From Sipunculus nudus (lineage: Eukaryota; Annelida; Sipuncula; Golfingiida; Sipunculidae), in assembly GCA_026874595.1 (NCBI GenBank), contig CM049315.1, forward strand, positions 12,092,664 to 12,156,663: a stretch of DNA of 64,000 bases, written 5' to 3'. Each line of letters opens with the position of its first letter. The first letter of the stretch is position 1. Position numbers and translations under genes: made by a program. A model generated the notes under the pieces. It had not been told where the DNA came from, did no database searches, and saw only the letters and a program-made list of their open reading frames with translations. Below are positions 27,068-40,615 of the stretch, one piece after another.

Positions 27068-27151
27068 GGACCTTCCACTCACACGCTATGAGAAATGGAA
27101 GGATTCTTCAAGATCGACAAGCTGCCAAACAGTCAGTTTCCACTTGGACAG
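27068..27151 (+). other. candidate exon (unconfirmed)
   Basis: An 84-base block lies between CTCCCAG (acceptor-like) and CAG|GTAATA (donor). Two frames are open throughout; one includes MRNGRILQDRQAAKQ. The polypyrimidine tract is weak. It can be joined in frame to the candidate exon at 29345-29424. I recognise no protein family. Confidence 0.2.
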
Positions 27152-27368
27152 GTAATATCTGATTGGTTCAGCAGGTATAAAATATGACTGTAACGTGCAG
27201 ATCTGGTACAAGAAATCTCATTGGCTCAGAGTGCAAACAAACTCTTGCTTGTACCACACTGCAAGAGAGTAAATATGCAAACAGTAGGGGATAACTGAGC
27301 TCAGGCCCCACAAGCAATTTAGTGTAGAGACTGTCTTGAAAGGTGATGATTGCATCCTGTGTATTCCA

Positions 27369-27409
27369 ACGGGGGGGGGGGGGGGGGGGGGGAGGGGGGC
27401 GGGGGGGGA
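27369..27409 (+). repeat. G-rich homopolymer tract
   Basis: About 22 consecutive G, then AGGGGGGCGGGGGGGG. It could form G-quadruplexes, and the length is prone to assembly error. Confidence 0.75.
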
Positions 27410-29344
27410 AAGTCTGTGCTACCAAGCACTTTCGACCCTAGTGCAAAGCGACTGGTACTTGGAAGAACATCCGATTGTGCTGGTGATACCTGCAATATTA
27501 CTGGTTAAATATTATGCAGGGGGAAGTCCACAGAGACAGCACCGCCTGGTGGCCAAACCTAATCAGCAACCTTGGGTTTCTTGCAGTGGTTAGTGTAGCG
27601 ATTAGTTGAGCATTACGTAACCGCTGCTCATGGAGCATACTGGAGATGTAAATATAGAAATGGTACATAAAAATTTTCAAGGGGATTGAGAGCAAGCTAC
27701 TTGAAGCTTATTTTGACTTGTCCCATTTGTTTCTACAAATGATATAAAATGGCAGCATAAAAAAATCTTTAGATGGTAATCAAAATCTTTGGATGATATC
27801 TTACAGAGGTAATCTGATCAGTACTCTGTTTATCCTTTAAAATCCTCCTCACCAATATCTTTCATCTTGCTCTGACACTTTAATGTCTTTGAAATTATTC
27901 CCCTCCCAGTTAGACTAGTAATCTCCTACAGCTCCAAATCTCAACTGATCTCCTTCTGCTTCTGTAAGATTTTTCATTTAAGATTGGATTTTGTCAGCAT
28001 TGTGACTGCAAATATTGTTTAAATATATATTAGCTTTCTTCAGTGATCCTATTAATCCTGAATACTGATACTTTGTGAAATCCTTTTACTTCAGATGAAT
28101 TAATTAATAACACATTTTTTATCCTTAAACATAAAATAAAACTTGTACAAGTTTAAAAGTATTGTTCTCAAGTACACATACATCTTGAATTCATTTCAGC
28201 CATGAACTCCTGTCTAATACTTCTGATTGGTCTAAGCATTCGGCAGTAAGGTAAATAATGTTCATCTTATAGGCAGTGCTGGGAGATTGTTGAGTCTACA
28301 GATCAGACCAAACATGTGTCACTGGACCTCCGTGTATTGTTATAAGCCACAAGATATATTTAATCATGCCATAGGTTAAATTCTAAGTATCATCTGGTTT
28401 TGTAGGTCTTGTCCCAAAATTTCTCCCTCACACACCCATTGTTTTTCTTTGTCAATGTTTGCTGAATTAAAAAATATCTTTTCAAATTCTTGAGACTGTA
28501 TCTGAGCAATTTAAAATTTTAAATCATATAATAACCTTGTTTATGTTGACCTAAAAACAGATAACCCTGAGTGCTAAATGGGCCTAGACAAAAACTATGA
28601 ATAATACAAATATGAGAGGACACTGATTCAATGAACAGAAAAGTACTAAACCCCAGACAAAACCAATAATATCAATTTTTACTTTGACCTTAAACAACCA
28701 AGCTTATCAGTTAATCTGATGTAAGGGTCAAATGATTAAATTCAGCCTGGTGTGATATACAATGGTTATAGACCTAACAGGAAAAACCTCAAAATGCATG
28801 TGGTTACAGTGTATGCTCTGCACCCATGGCATTAAGAGTATGAAACACAAATGTTTCAAGGCCTGCTGAACTTAATGACTGTAAAACGAAACAGGAAACT
28901 ATCTAAATATACTGGTATTTAATCTCTGTATGTATAAAAATTCATACTTTTAAATTCTACTAGAAAAAAATATTCACTTCAAAAGTTCTGTCATGCTTGA
29001 GTGTCAGTCTGCAAAATGAGGGTAACTTTGTAAAATACTTAAACCATGAAAAAACTTTATTGCACATCACATATGCACTTTGGTATTACTGATGACTCAA
29101 GTAAATTGAAACTGGACTGTTACATGCAAGAAATTCCAAGTATTAAAGCAGAAATTTTGATTATCTCTGAAGGGGTTTCAAATGAGTGAAGCAGTAGAAG
29201 AGTCATCTGTTTTTATGACAGAAGGTGAGTGACATATTTCTGGTAGGAAGCTTCATCTGTCTTGAGTGTGATTCAGAAGAAATGGAATACGTCTGGACTG
29301 ATCAGGAAAGCTCGCAACTTTTTCAATTATTACCTTGTCCACAG
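27410..29344. other. unique AT-rich sequence, nothing recognised
   Basis: No coding frame with splice support and no recognised repeat. Confidence 0.45.
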
Positions 29345-29424
29345 ACAAAAGGCTCTCAGACAGAGACAATGCTCCACTCAGCATCACTTGTATAAATATG
29401 GCCTGTCTAAGCAGAGAAAACCAG
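29345..29424 (+). other. candidate exon (unconfirmed)
   Basis: Preceded by a strong polypyrimidine stretch ending CCTTGTCCACAG and followed by CCAG|GTAATC. Two of three frames are open over the 80 bases. The frame beginning KRLSDRDNAPLS continues in frame from the candidate exon at 27068-27151. No homology recognised; it could equally be a non-coding exon or chance. Confidence 0.22.
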
Positions 29425-29829
29425 GTAATCAACTAAATACATGGAGACAGAGATGCTGCTTGTACATCCTACTGCTAAGAAGAGTTCAAATACCAATTTA
29501 ATTATAAGGCTTGTTGTTCTGTGTGTTTAATAAAGACCTAGCTGCCTGCAGCTTTGGATATAAAGATCATAGCATTCTATATAAAGTACACATTGAACGA
29601 GCATGAGAACATGTTTTTTAACAGATTTGTTGAATCCTAAATGATTTCTTTCCTGTTGGTAGTTATTATTGAACTAAATACCATTTTTTTAAAACAAAAC
29701 AGAGAAAAGTACAATGTCACCTTGAGGACATTTGTTAAAGAAAGAAAGCCCATTCACTGGTAGCAGGCAAAAAAACTAATAAACTGTCATAACCAAAAAC
29801 AGTTAATGTGACCCAACAGATAAAATATG

Positions 29830-30070
29830 AAAAGTGGTCAATGGGGCATGGACAGTCAAGGGGTAAAATGCTCGGCGATCTCCGCATGCGACCCAAGTTC
29901 GAGTGTGTTGTAGTTGCCCGTCCAAGGTCGGTGGTTTTCTCCGGATGCTCTGGTTTCATCCATTTCTAAAGACTACCAAACGCCACCAACTGTGCCATTG
30001 AGAGTGCTTCATTTAAGTTATTGTGACTAGTTGTACAATCCATGAAAAATAAATAAAGTTTATATTTATG
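29830..30070 (+). mobile_element. tRNA-derived SINE
   Basis: A tRNA-like head includes a degenerate box A around 29845-29862 and a B-box-like GTTCGAGT at 29897-29904. The body has GGTTTTCTCCGGATGCTCTG, a motif type common to conserved SINE bodies. The tail is GAAAAATAAATAAAGTTTA, with AATAAA signals. Flanking target duplications are not clear. SINEs depend on LINE enzymes supplied elsewhere; none is in this window. Confidence 0.7.
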
Positions 30071-30319
30071 CTAACCTGAATTGATATGCAGACACTGTAT
30101 GTCATAATCATTGATATATATCAGTGTATGTATGAAATTTTACTCAAACTGCATGGACCAATAGTACTGGAATACAACAAGCTTTAAGGAAATTCCTGTA
30201 GAAATGATTGGAAAATTTTTTTTCAAACATTACAATCAGACAGCATCAAATGTTTCTGTGAACTATAGACAAAAATCATGACATTCTTCCCAGTGTTCAA
30301 GGCTGTTTATAAAAAGGTT
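30071..30319. other. AT-rich spacer
   Basis: Nothing recognised. Confidence 0.4.
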
Positions 30320-30850
30320 TGCATTATATCATAACACTGGAATTCCAGAGTTCACAGGAAATAGGTTGCAGTGACCTAATTTTGGGTTTCCTAGATAACT
30401 TCATTACAATCTCCCTGAATGGTACAGTAGAAATTTCTTGGCTAACACAGTTTTGCTTTGAGCCCTGTCTTTCTTTTGAGATGTTCAAAACATATTTTCT
30501 CTCCAGCCCTCACAGTATATAGGCCAAACTGACAATTTCTGGTTTCCAAGGAGGTATTAGCAGGATCGCCCTGGATATTGAGGAAGAAAATTCTAGATCC
30601 ATCAGTTTTGAAATGTGCCTAGCTGTCTAAATTTCAACTTGCTCAAAATCATGTTTATGGCATGTAGCTCACAAAATATATTTCACCATGAACTACTTTC
30701 AGGTTTCCAAGGAGATTTTTCAAGGATGTCCCTGGATGTAAATTTAAGTTAGAAGTTTCTTGGTCTAACCATTGTGATTTGTGCTCTGTTAATGCAGACA
30801 GCTAGGTGGACAGCCAGACAGATGACTAACAGTCAGCTGAGCTAAAAAAA
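30320..30850. mobile_element. hairpin-ended interspersed element with about 160-bp units
   Basis: Three diverged units carry the theme GGTTTCCAAGGAG...CCCTGGAT at about 30388, 30540 and 30700. The right end (CAGATGACTAACAGTCAGCTG, then AGCTAAAAA) forms the same hairpin as at 4796-4826. The last 150 bp resemble the last 170 bp of the element ending at 33174. The left limit is uncertain. Confidence 0.5.
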
Positions 30851-32204
30851 ACACAAGTCAGACACAAATTGATTGAGACATCAGTTTTCCCAAAGACGGA
30901 TGTAAAATTGGACTCTCATTTATCTCTTGCACCTCTCGTTGTGAAGTACTGCCATAAGCCCTGTCAGGGAGATCAGCCAATTGCAAGAAATTGGCTCATT
31001 TTTTCTTCATGCATTATGATTACTGGTGATATCCAATGCAAAGAATTCTGGAGCCCATTTGTTTCAATTCTACCAATTTGTCATGAGAGGGCATGGCAGA
31101 AGCATCCGTGCCATTGAGCTTGTTTATCACACTTACCATTTATATTGATCAAACACGCCTCAGGTCTGTCAACTTTCCCAGTGGACAACTCGCTGAGAAT
31201 CTGATAAGGGGTGTCATTGGCTGATCTAATTGGTTCTCTAAGATTTAATTTACAGGTAACTCCTTCCATAGAAGAACTTCTCCACATGCTGTGCCTTGTG
31301 TAGCATCATAAAACGAGTGATTTAATCTTGAACTTTCTAGCAGTTCTATGATATGCCCCTCAGGGGGTTGGCACAAGATTTATCAAGCACTGGCACAGTA
31401 AAAAAAATCTTTTCCTCACTGTACTGAGAAAAAAAGCCAATTTCCCTGAGGGCCTATTCTTTAATTTTGAATACTCAAGATCTATATTTATCAATTGCGG
31501 TTTTAACCAATGTATTTGAAATGGCTGTTAATCTTAATATTTCAAAAAGTACACACACCATTCATTGTTTAATTTTAGCTATGACCTTAATCATTATGAC
31601 AGCTTTTGTGATTTATTTGATAACTTTTGTTTAATAGTCCTCTGAAAGTTTACACATGGCATAAGCTTAGTTTTTTTATCCTTTGGTCAGGAGTTAATTA
31701 AATGTAATAGAAAAGAAAAATAGAAAGAGTTTAACTGCAAGAATGTATGCTGCTATTTAAAACAGAACCATCCATGTTATGAAAAACATCTACTGGCATC
31801 AAATTAAATCTGTTCTATAATAGTACAGCTGATGCAAGCTTGACTAAGAGATGAGAATCCTCTTGTTACTCAAGCACTAGCAGAGGAATATCCTGAAAGT
31901 ACATTATCTTAACTTATCTATGTTTCCCAAATTCTTTTTCAGATTGGAGATTATTCATAACCAGACAAGAAATATCCCCTGTACAATCATGATTTTGATT
32001 TCCAGGTAAATTAGTAGTTATAATTTCAGAGTTATCGTTAAGATCTGCAAGAGCTTCACTGAGCTGTTCCTTCATGGTGTGAACTGCAGTGTTTTGGTCA
32101 TGACATGCTGACTGAAGGGTTGGAGTGATAAAGTATAATATTCATATTCATAAGTTTACATTAAATAATCATTGTGTATGCTTATTATGCTTATTATAAA
32201 ACTA
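30851..32204. other. unique sequence, nothing recognised
   Basis: No supported exon, array or transposon. Short open stretches near 30870-31290 lack splice sites and resemble nothing known. Confidence 0.4.
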
Positions 32205-32205
32205 G

Positions 32206-33174
32206 GGACCCATGGGTCTCGACGCTTAGCTGCACTTGTCTATAAGGATATATGTTTATGAGGTTTTCCAAAATAATGGTCCTGTGATCAGTTTGAAGCC
32301 AACCTGACTACCCAAACTGGAGTTATCATCCATAAACCAATTTGTCAATGGATGGGCCCTGTGACCTTGACCTTTGACCTAGTGACCTCAAATCAATAGG
32401 AACCTTCCTTTATTGGCAGGTGCGCCACATAGAAGTCAGAAGGTTTGGGATGAAAAGTTTGGCTTAAAATGCACCCACAATCTTTTTAAAGAAGTGGGTC
32501 TTGTGACCTTGTCCTTTGACCTCATAATCTCAAAATCAATAGAGTTCTTGAATTATTGGTAGTTCATATATAAGTGATGTTTGAAACCAATATGTCAATC
32601 CAAACTGGAGTAATCATCTGGAAACAAATATGTGGACAGATGGCCCCTGTGTCCTTGACCTTTGACCTTGTGACCCCAAAATCAATCAGGTTCTTCTCCT
32701 AGGTCAGCTATATGTGCAGGATGGAAGGTGTGGGGTGAAAAGTTTGGCTTAAAATGCATCAACAATCTTCTAAATGTGTGGAACCTAACTGTCCTGTGAC
32801 CTTGTCCTTTGACCTCATGACCCCAAAATCAATAGAGTTGTTGGATTAGAGGTGGGCCATATATAAGTCAAGTTTGAAATCCATATGTCAATGCAACCTG
32901 AAGTTATCATCAGGAAACAAATTTCATGGACATACAGAAAGACGAACAGATGGATGGACAGGGTGATTTATATAGGGCATCCAAGGATATAGGTTATACT
33001 GACCTATTTCAAGTTTCCAAACAGATTTTTTATTGACCTCCACAGATGTACACTTAGAAGTTTCTAAGTCCAGCAGTTATGATTTGTGCCCTGCTAACAG
33101 AAGACCAGACGGCCAGAGGGACACAGCGCCATACCTATACCTCAGTTGACTTTCAGTTGGCTGAGCTAAAAATT
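32206..33174. mobile_element. non-autonomous Helitron-like element carrying TGACCT arrays
   Basis: The left end AAAA-CTAGGGACCCATGGGTC gives CTAG|T on the minus strand, with a 12-bp palindrome GACCCATGGGTC beside it. The right end is the hairpin-plus-GAGCTAAAAA seen in other elements here. The interior is four units about 141-148 bp apart (GTGACCTT/GTCCTT starts at 32361, 32502, 32650 and 32796), arranged as an ABAB dimer of about 290 bp. Each carries several TGACCT/TGACCC half-sites. A GAACAGATGGATGGACAGGG stretch precedes the tail at about 32945. No protein is encoded. Helitron assignment rests on the left terminus only. Confidence 0.6.
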
Positions 33175-34921
33175 AGTCTAAACAAAAAAAAAATCTTAAA
33201 TAGATAACAAATTTCTGTAATTCAAGTGGATAATCTTCCCAGTTTCTCACTAATTTTCCTCATTAAATCATATAATCTCAAATTTTATTAAACATATAAC
33301 ACTTAGCCTCCTTATTATGAATTATGTATGTATATTTCTCCATGTGTCACAAGTGGCTGTTGACTCAGCAGATAAAAATCTTTAACAACTGTCTCCAGAC
33401 ATGATAAAAACAAAAAATGATGTTGAATATGTATTTATGGATACATTTCTTTTATGTTGAATAAAATATTTTTCTTTCTCTCTCTGTCTCTTATCGCAAC
33501 AGCCCACTGTCACATACTGATGAGTGTTTAAAAATCCTTGGAAGAATGGAAAATAAATTAAAAGAATTTCAGCTAAATATAAGTTCAACTTCAAACTTTA
33601 AAATTTCAAGAAAACATTGACTCATGACATGGGTACTATAAATGGAAGGATCAAATGTCAAACAGGAGTACAGGATATCCTGGGATGCTGTTCTCCTTTA
33701 TGTCATCTCACTGGCAATGCCGTTCAGATTATTTGTCCATGCGTTCATAGAAGAAGATCATCCTTGGTCTCACTGAGAATTGCTTCACCTTGATTTCCCA
33801 CCCCCCTGATCTGTCATTGTCACCGCGGGATCAGCCCTGTGTATTGATTAAAACTTCCATTGTGCGTGCTGGAGATGATCAGCTGTGGTGTCATAGAGGA
33901 ATTCTTCCTCAGAACAATAACCAATGAGGCAGATAAGGAACCTGAGAAAAAAAGGTATTTTTCAAACAGAATTCAGGTTCAGGATCCCTCTCTTTCTACC
34001 ATAATTACCAGCTGGAATCTGATGGCAGTTTTACGGAGGGAGGCCAAAAGGCATGAAGCAATAAGCTTATTAAACTAGCTTCCTCGCATACACAGACAGC
34101 TCCGTGCAGATTTGTAGTCGGCACAGACAGGGATGATAATGGAAAACAACGGAACCAGATGGAACAATCAATCTTCCTGATAAGATCTGTCTCGTATTGA
34201 AAATATATTCCAATGCGTTTGAGCTCTTAAGTAAGGCGACTGTCTGGCTGGATTCTATATGAATGCTGCCCTTGCTGTTTGCTTCAACAGTTTCACTCAA
34301 GCCAGCCATAAAATCCCCTATTACCTTGTTCTTCTGCCTGAGAGACACTACCGTGGTGAGAATTCAAGGAAAAGAAAGACCTGCTGCTTCTTTAATGCTT
34401 GCATGCACAATACACAATAATGGATTTTTCCATTGATTACCTGCTTGACTTAATGCTTGACTCATGGTCATCCATTCACTTCCACACATCCATCATTAAT
34501 TCACAGCAACAGAAAGCCTGGTAAAAGGGAATCCCACAGTGTGTTCTTTATTCTATTTTCACCTTCAATTAATTTACAATCATTTTGCACTGGACAAAAC
34601 AAAAGTGGCTCCCTTTAATGTAAAAACCTTCAGTTAATTGTAATTAAACAAAAGGGTTAGTTTCTGGACTTTCATGCAAATGCACATGCAATGCACAAAT
34701 CTGAATAATTTTTATGGTTCTTCACCAAAAAAATAATATTTTCATTGACAGTTAAGATCTTCACTGGAAAATTTTGTGTAACAGTTAACAGTGCTCAAAG
34801 AAAAGTAAAAGCCCCCACAACCTGAAACTAGGGAATGCCTTCATATTTTACAATCCTATGCCAGGCTTGCCAACAAGTTTTGTAACGTCTAGAATGTTCA
34901 AATGCATTTTCAACATAAAAA
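33175..34921. other. unique sequence with a mixed-composition patch
   Basis: About 33640-34370 is less AT-rich and contains around a dozen CpGs, with short open frames on both strands that lack splice support. It may be a regulatory patch. The remainder is AT-rich with nothing recognised. Confidence 0.35.
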
Positions 34922-35141
34922 CTAGAATACGGGTAGTCGACAAGCGACTACTTGTATCCGCCTAAATCAGAGTGGAACGGGTGAAGTGTTGCATATCAGC
35001 ATGGATGTCTGCAGCCAAATTGTGTATGTAGGTTGCGCTACCTACCAAAAAATCCAGAAAGCCGTCCAAGTTGTATACATATGCAAAATTTAAGGCAGAT
35101 AAGTCAAACCACTATATTGTATATGAGTGATTTTTGCCCTT

Positions 35142-36400
35142 GGCAGACAAACAGATGGACGCTGTGCAAAAAAGGGTTGCAGGTGGCGCCACCAGTTTAG
35201 CGTATGATAAAGAGCTTTGTGAGAACTATACACATGCAAAATTTTGGCCCAATTGGTCAAACGGTTCCCTAGATATGAGCTTGGATGTCTGCAGCGTAAA
35301 CTTGATTGTAGGTGGCGCCACCTGTCATAAAATCAGAAAAGCTATCCAGGATGTATAAGCATGCAGAATTTCAGGTGAATTAGTCAAACCACTGCAGAGA
35401 TATGAGTGATTTTAACCCAAGGCAGACAAACAGCTGGACACTGTGCAAACATGGTTGCAGGTGGCGCCACCATTTTTTGTGTATGTTATAAAGCTCTCCA
35501 AGGGCTACATTTGTGCAAAAAAATTTTCCTGATCAATCAAACGGTTCCTGAGATATGGGCTTGGATGTCTGCAGCGTAAACATGAATGTAGGTGGCGCCA
35601 CCTGTCATAAAATCAGAAAAGCTATCCAGGATGTATACGCATGCCAAATTTCAGGTGAATTAGTCAAGTCACTGCAGAGATATGAGTGATTTTAACCCAA
35701 GGCAGACAAACAGATGGACACTGTACAAACATGGTTGCAGGTAGCGGCACCATTTTTGGTGTATGTTATAAAGCTCTCCAAGGGCTACATTTGTGCAAAA
35801 GAATTTTCCTGATCGGTCAAACGGTTCCCGAGATATGAGCTTGGATGTCTGCAGCGTAAACGTGAATGTAGGTGGCGCCACCTGTCATAAAATCAGATAA
35901 GCTATCCAGGATGTATACGCATGCCAAATTTCAGGTGAATTAGTCAAGTCACTGCAGAGATATGAGTGATTTTAACCCAAGGCAGACGAACAGATGGACA
36001 CTGTGCAAACATGGTTGCAGGTGGCGCCACCATTTTTGGTGTATGTTATAAAGCTCTCCAAGGGCTACATTTGTGCAAAAGAATTTTCCTGATCGGTCAA
36101 ACGGTTCCCGAGATATGAGCTTGGATGTCTGCAGCGTCAACGTGAATGTAGGTGGCGCCACCTGTCATAAAATCAGAAAAGCTATCCAGGATGTTTGCGC
36201 ATGCCGAATTTCAGGTGAATTAGTCAAGTCACTGCAGAGATATGAGTGATTTTAACCCAAGGCAGACGAACAGATGGACACTGTGCAAACATGGTTGCAG
36301 GTGGCGCCACCATTGTTGGTGTATGTTATAAAGCTCTCCGAGGGCTACATTTGTGCAAAAAAATTTTCCTGATCGGTCAAACGGTTCCCGAGATATGTGG
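35142..36400. repeat. 280-bp tandem array with alternating 149/131-bp palindromes
   Basis: The perfect 12-mer GGTGGCGCCACC starts at 35182, 35311, 35460, 35591, 35871, 36020, 36151 and 36300. The ninth expected site, at 35740, is mutated. Spacings alternate 149 and 131 from the second site on, so the unit is a dimer of two diverged halves. Confidence 0.85.
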
Positions 36401-36562
36401 GTTTATGTGTGGAAACAGACGCACAAACGGACGCAGAGCGCAGAGGAAAGGTCAGAGGTCAAAACAAAATCGGGGCGCAGCAGTTCACATGTGACCCGAA
36501 CATAATCCCGGGTTTCGGAAAATTCCGCCCAGCGGTTACGGAGGAGTTCTCCGGACACCTAC

Positions 36563-36601
<39 letters not shown>
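36563..36601 (+). repeat. GGC trinucleotide tract
   Basis: Thirteen or so GGC repeats inside the Helitron-like element, at the place where copy D has only GCTGCTGCCGCGGCAGC. Confidence 0.85.
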
Positions 36602-36602
<1 letters not shown>

Positions 36603-36644
36603 CCAGCTGAAAACATATTATCCGCAAAACTCTGTTTTGGCGGA

Positions 36645-37204
36645 TACAATTAAGTAATAACATAACTGTCCCATGAATATATTTGCATTTACTTCACTGG
36701 AACTAGAAGTTTACTTCAGTTTCATGTGTAATTTGACAGAAAAAGAAACAATTATCAAAGATATCATTGAATGAAAGCTTTCTAACAGTGATGTGTTAAA
36801 TTATTTATGAGTCTGATAAATCTCAATAATTAACTGTTAACTGAATAACATTTGCCTTACTATAAATGATTTTGGTAGTTCAACAAATAATTATTTTCAA
36901 AAATTTCACCATAAACTTTTACCATGAATCTTTATTTCTTCCCAAATAGCTCTTTTATTTTTTTATTTCTTCTCTTTAACACTTGGCACTTGCCCTTAAA
37001 ACATCAGTTAAACATTTCCATTGCTGTTAGAACTTTCGCCGTGCGGAAATGGGAAACCTTTTTTTGGACCCTGAATTTCTTCATCAAGAAAGTGAGAGAA
37101 GTAACAAAAACACTAACAGCCCATCAGATAGCCAGGGAAAGTACTGCCACTTGTTACCTTGGAAAGAAGCTAAGTTTTTCACCTGTGTAATTACTCGTAG
37201 TTGC
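36645..37204. other. unique AT-rich sequence
   Basis: Nothing recognised. Confidence 0.4.
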
Positions 37205-37556
37205 CTAGCAAAATACAAGGGAAAGTCTAAATAGAGAAGCGCTGATTGAATCCAATTCCCTCAGGAAGATGCTTTGAACTTCACGGGTTTGGAAGCAGAC
37301 AGAGGCAATCACCTCAGGCTCAGTGTTAATCTGCTTGGCACCTGACGAACCAGATGCCACCCTGCTGGTGGCAACAGCCTCAGTATTAGTAAAATGTAGC
37401 TGCTGGCAGAAACTAGACTGAGAAAAAATGCACATTTCTGGCTGTCCTTCCGCAACTGAAACTAGTCTGAGCACTGGCTTTTCAGTGGTTATGCAGGGAT
37501 GGAACACACTCTTTACTGGCTTCTCTTGGCTTGGCACATAGCTAACAGGCAGACAG
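37205..37556 (-). other. candidate exon, unidentified open frame of about 115 codons
   Basis: On the minus strand a polypyrimidine tract ending CTGTCTGCCTGTTAG precedes a frame open to a TAG stop. It includes PSQEKPVKSVFHPC near the start and ASGSSGAKQINTEP near the middle. Codon choice looks less AT-biased than chance frames nearby. It lies on the same strand as the POSH exon and upstream of it. However, no domain is recognised, the internal donor is unclear and the frame could be coincidental. Confidence 0.25.
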
Positions 37557-37569
37557 TAAAGTTATTCTG

Positions 37570-40044
37570 CAATCACACATCATGACACCCACAATAATGA
37601 AAGCATTGTTCAGGGTCTGTCTTGTACCTTAGAATCTCCCTGGAATCTAAATCAAATGATCCACAACTGAGAGTATTTCTTTATCCCAGAATCTCAAAAC
37701 CTGCAGCAATAAAGCTTCCAAGCAATCAATTTCAACAGCCACAGGTGTTTAACTTATTCCTTTAGTAACAACAAAACTTTTTGTGAGGGACTTAATTTTT
37801 TCTCAATATATTTTCAAAGAAACAAAATAAAGAAAAAAAGAAAACACATCTTCCTCAAATCCTTATAATCCTTCTTAATGAAAATAGTTTGATTTTGTTT
37901 AATATACCATAAAAAGTTCAAGACTTATGATCTGAATACTACAAGCTGACCTGAACAGGATTTGTTTAATTACTACATTTTTAGCCAAACACTCAGCTTG
38001 GGATAAATTACCATGGCAACCATGGTAACATAATATAACTTGCAAAGGTAGCTAAGCAATCACGCAGTCTCAGCAGGAATTGTTAAATCAAAAACAGTGT
38101 TCATAAAAATTACGCCTTATTACATTAAATATCCCTATTCTGAGAGATTAAAATGTTATTTGTTTGCAAAAGATACAGAAACCTGCAGATATATGGTGTT
38201 ACATTGTATCATATTCCAGTATGTTGCTCTCAGCTGTCTTGCTTTCAGAGTTTTCTTCGTTTTCTTGAATATTTACTGTCACTGATAAGTCACCTTGCAG
38301 TCTTCCATCATTCAGGATGTGTCAGGATTCCCCTATCTCATGAATGTCTTGTCTTGATTCTCTCTTATCTCAGGGGAATGTCTTATCTGTAGAGTTTCTT
38401 CAAAATACCAAAGACGCTGATTATCAGGCAATTTTATTGCAATTGTAATTTTAAAACCAACTGATTTTAACTGCAGAGGAGTTCAGAAGAAAGAACTTTT
38501 ATAAGACATTTGAAGCCATACACTTTATACTGCTACTATCACCAGGCCACAAATCACTGGCTCCAAGTTGCAAGTGTTGTTTTCAGTTAAAGATATGCAC
38601 ATTTGTCACTTTTTGGTAAGCAGTAAAAACACTCTCCCATTTCTTGTCCCCAGGCACTGCCACAATAAACACCAATAAAACCACAATACAATTATATGCA
38701 AGGACAAAAAAATCCATATATTCCACCGGCTTTATGCATTGTAAATTAGAGTGAGTGGTAAATACAGTGGCAGAGGCTATCCAGCAACCTTGACTGTGTC
38801 AGAAGGCAAATGGAATAATTTTCAGGCACTGAAAATGTATTATTTATCAGGAATCCATGTTGCATGTTTAAACTGAGTAATATATACTGTTTTTCCAATC
38901 AGTATATATAGGTTATGAGTTTCTATATGTTTTGCATGCATGATGTTACACCATGTGCATTTAAATGGTAATACACCACAATATATTTATCTTGCTGCAA
39001 AGGAATCTTAAGAACCATGACAAGCATTACAATCAACAATGGCCCCATAAAAAGCATGCTTTAAAATAACATAAAGTACACACTTATCTAATTGGTAAAG
39101 CCAAAACTCCACTCGTACTCTATGGACACTGTCTGTGTGGTCAAGTCCTGTGGCATTTTTACTACTGGCTTCATGTCCAATGGCATTTTGTCAATAAACT
39201 TTATATAATATTCTGAATGCACCACTGCTGCCTGCAAAAGGTTGAATCTTTTCATGCTTTTGATTTGTATATGTGCCTTGGTGTATGTGGTTCATGATTA
39301 ATCAAGTGTTTCAAATTTCCACTTGTCCCTGTCTAGTACTTCAGCAAACATTTTTATCCCTGTGTCATGCACTGCTGCATTCTGCTGACTGCTCACCAAC
39401 CACCTGCTGTTGCAGCCCTGACCCTCTTCAGCCTTTCAGTCTTTCTACAGCTCAGCTACAGATCACTGCCAAGGGTTTCACCGATCACCACTTTTTCCTG
39501 GGAGGCTTCCTTGGGAAAGTTTTGTGCGAGCCGTTACAGTTGAGCACTAAATGTTGGCAATCAAAACACACCTCTGGACCTACTTGGGCTCAAGCTGAGA
39601 GCTCTAAATCAACTTTTAAAGAGTGCTTTACCAGGGTCAGGTACCACTAGCTCCAGCTTATAATGCTGATCTGAGGAATGGTTATGTGAATAATCACCTA
39701 GTCCGACATGACTGTGCCGAATTTAGTTTCTGCTATGTGAGCATTTATGTTTTAACAGAACTCAGGTCTACAGATAACACCTAATACCTGCAATTCATTA
39801 AAAAGAACCATGGCAGGTTCACAGATTACATATTTATCAGATTTTGAGAGGTACTTAGCCCTGATATATATAACACTGCCTATATTGCACATTTGCACAT
39901 ATTTTTAAAGGACCATAATGGAGATTGCATGTAGACCAGAAATCATATATCTGATGTTGTTAAAACCACCTCCTCCACAGATGGCAGGATCAGTAGAATG
40001 AGAATGAAGAGAAGCAGATGAACATAGATGATGTGGTATAATTG
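37570..40044. other. unique sequence, nothing recognised
   Basis: AT-rich with ordinary complexity. A longer open stretch at 39273-39650 (plus) has no splice support and no recognisable domain. Confidence 0.4.
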
Positions 40045-40132
40045 AATTCTCATTGTATTCATGATGCTAAAGGTTTCATTTTTAATTTACTGCACTTTTG
40101 CAATGGTTCACAGAATTTTTACATGAAAATGA

Positions 40133-40176
<44 letters not shown>

Positions 40177-40615
40177 ATTATTAAAATTATTATTTACTTG
40201 TTTATTTATTCAATCCTTGGCAAAAGTAGTTTCAGACCATCAATCATTACCTGATTTTTAAGAAACAAAGGTATAATTTGTAAGTTACAGGCAGCTCTAA
40301 TTAACCCACAAAGCCCCAAATGGTTGAACAGGTAACAATTCTCATTGTATTCATGATGCTAAAGGTTTCATTTTTAATTTACTGCACTTTTGCAATGGTT
40401 AACAGAATTTTTACATGAAAATGATATTATTATTATTATTATTATTACTATAAATATTATTAAAATTATTATTTACTTGTTCATTTATTCAATCCTTGGC
40501 AAAAGTAGTTTCAGACCATTAATCATTACCTGATTTTTAAGAAACAAAGGTATAATTTGTGAGTTACAGGCAGCTCTATTTTACCTACAAAGCCCCAAAT
40601 GGTTGAACAGGTAAC
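40045..40615. repeat. tandem duplication of a 292-bp segment containing an ATT microsatellite
   Basis: The block starting AATTCTCATTGTATTCATGA at 40045 recurs at 40337 with few differences. The first copy has a long ATT/TTA run (about 40134-40175) and the second a short one. Both end with GGTTGAACAGGTAAC. High identity suggests a recent event. Confidence 0.85.

Larger units (their letters stand above)
34922..36644 (-). mobile_element. complete non-autonomous Helitron-like element with 280-bp tandem repeats
   Basis: Read on the minus strand it starts A|TCCGCCAAAACAGAG and ends in the hairpin GTAGTCG-CTTGT-CGACTAC, seven bases, then CTAG|T. These are the TC start, stem-loop and CTAG end of a Helitron, between host A and T. 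The two ends also share an inverted subterminal motif (TCCGCC...CAGAG / CTCTG...GGCGGA), as reported for Helentron-like families. The interior has units at an exact 280-bp period from 35421 (35421, 35701, 35981, 36261), plus a first unit at 35142. A (GGC)n tract at 36563-36601 lies near the 5' end. No Rep/helicase ORF is present, so an autonomous partner is needed. Confidence 0.8.
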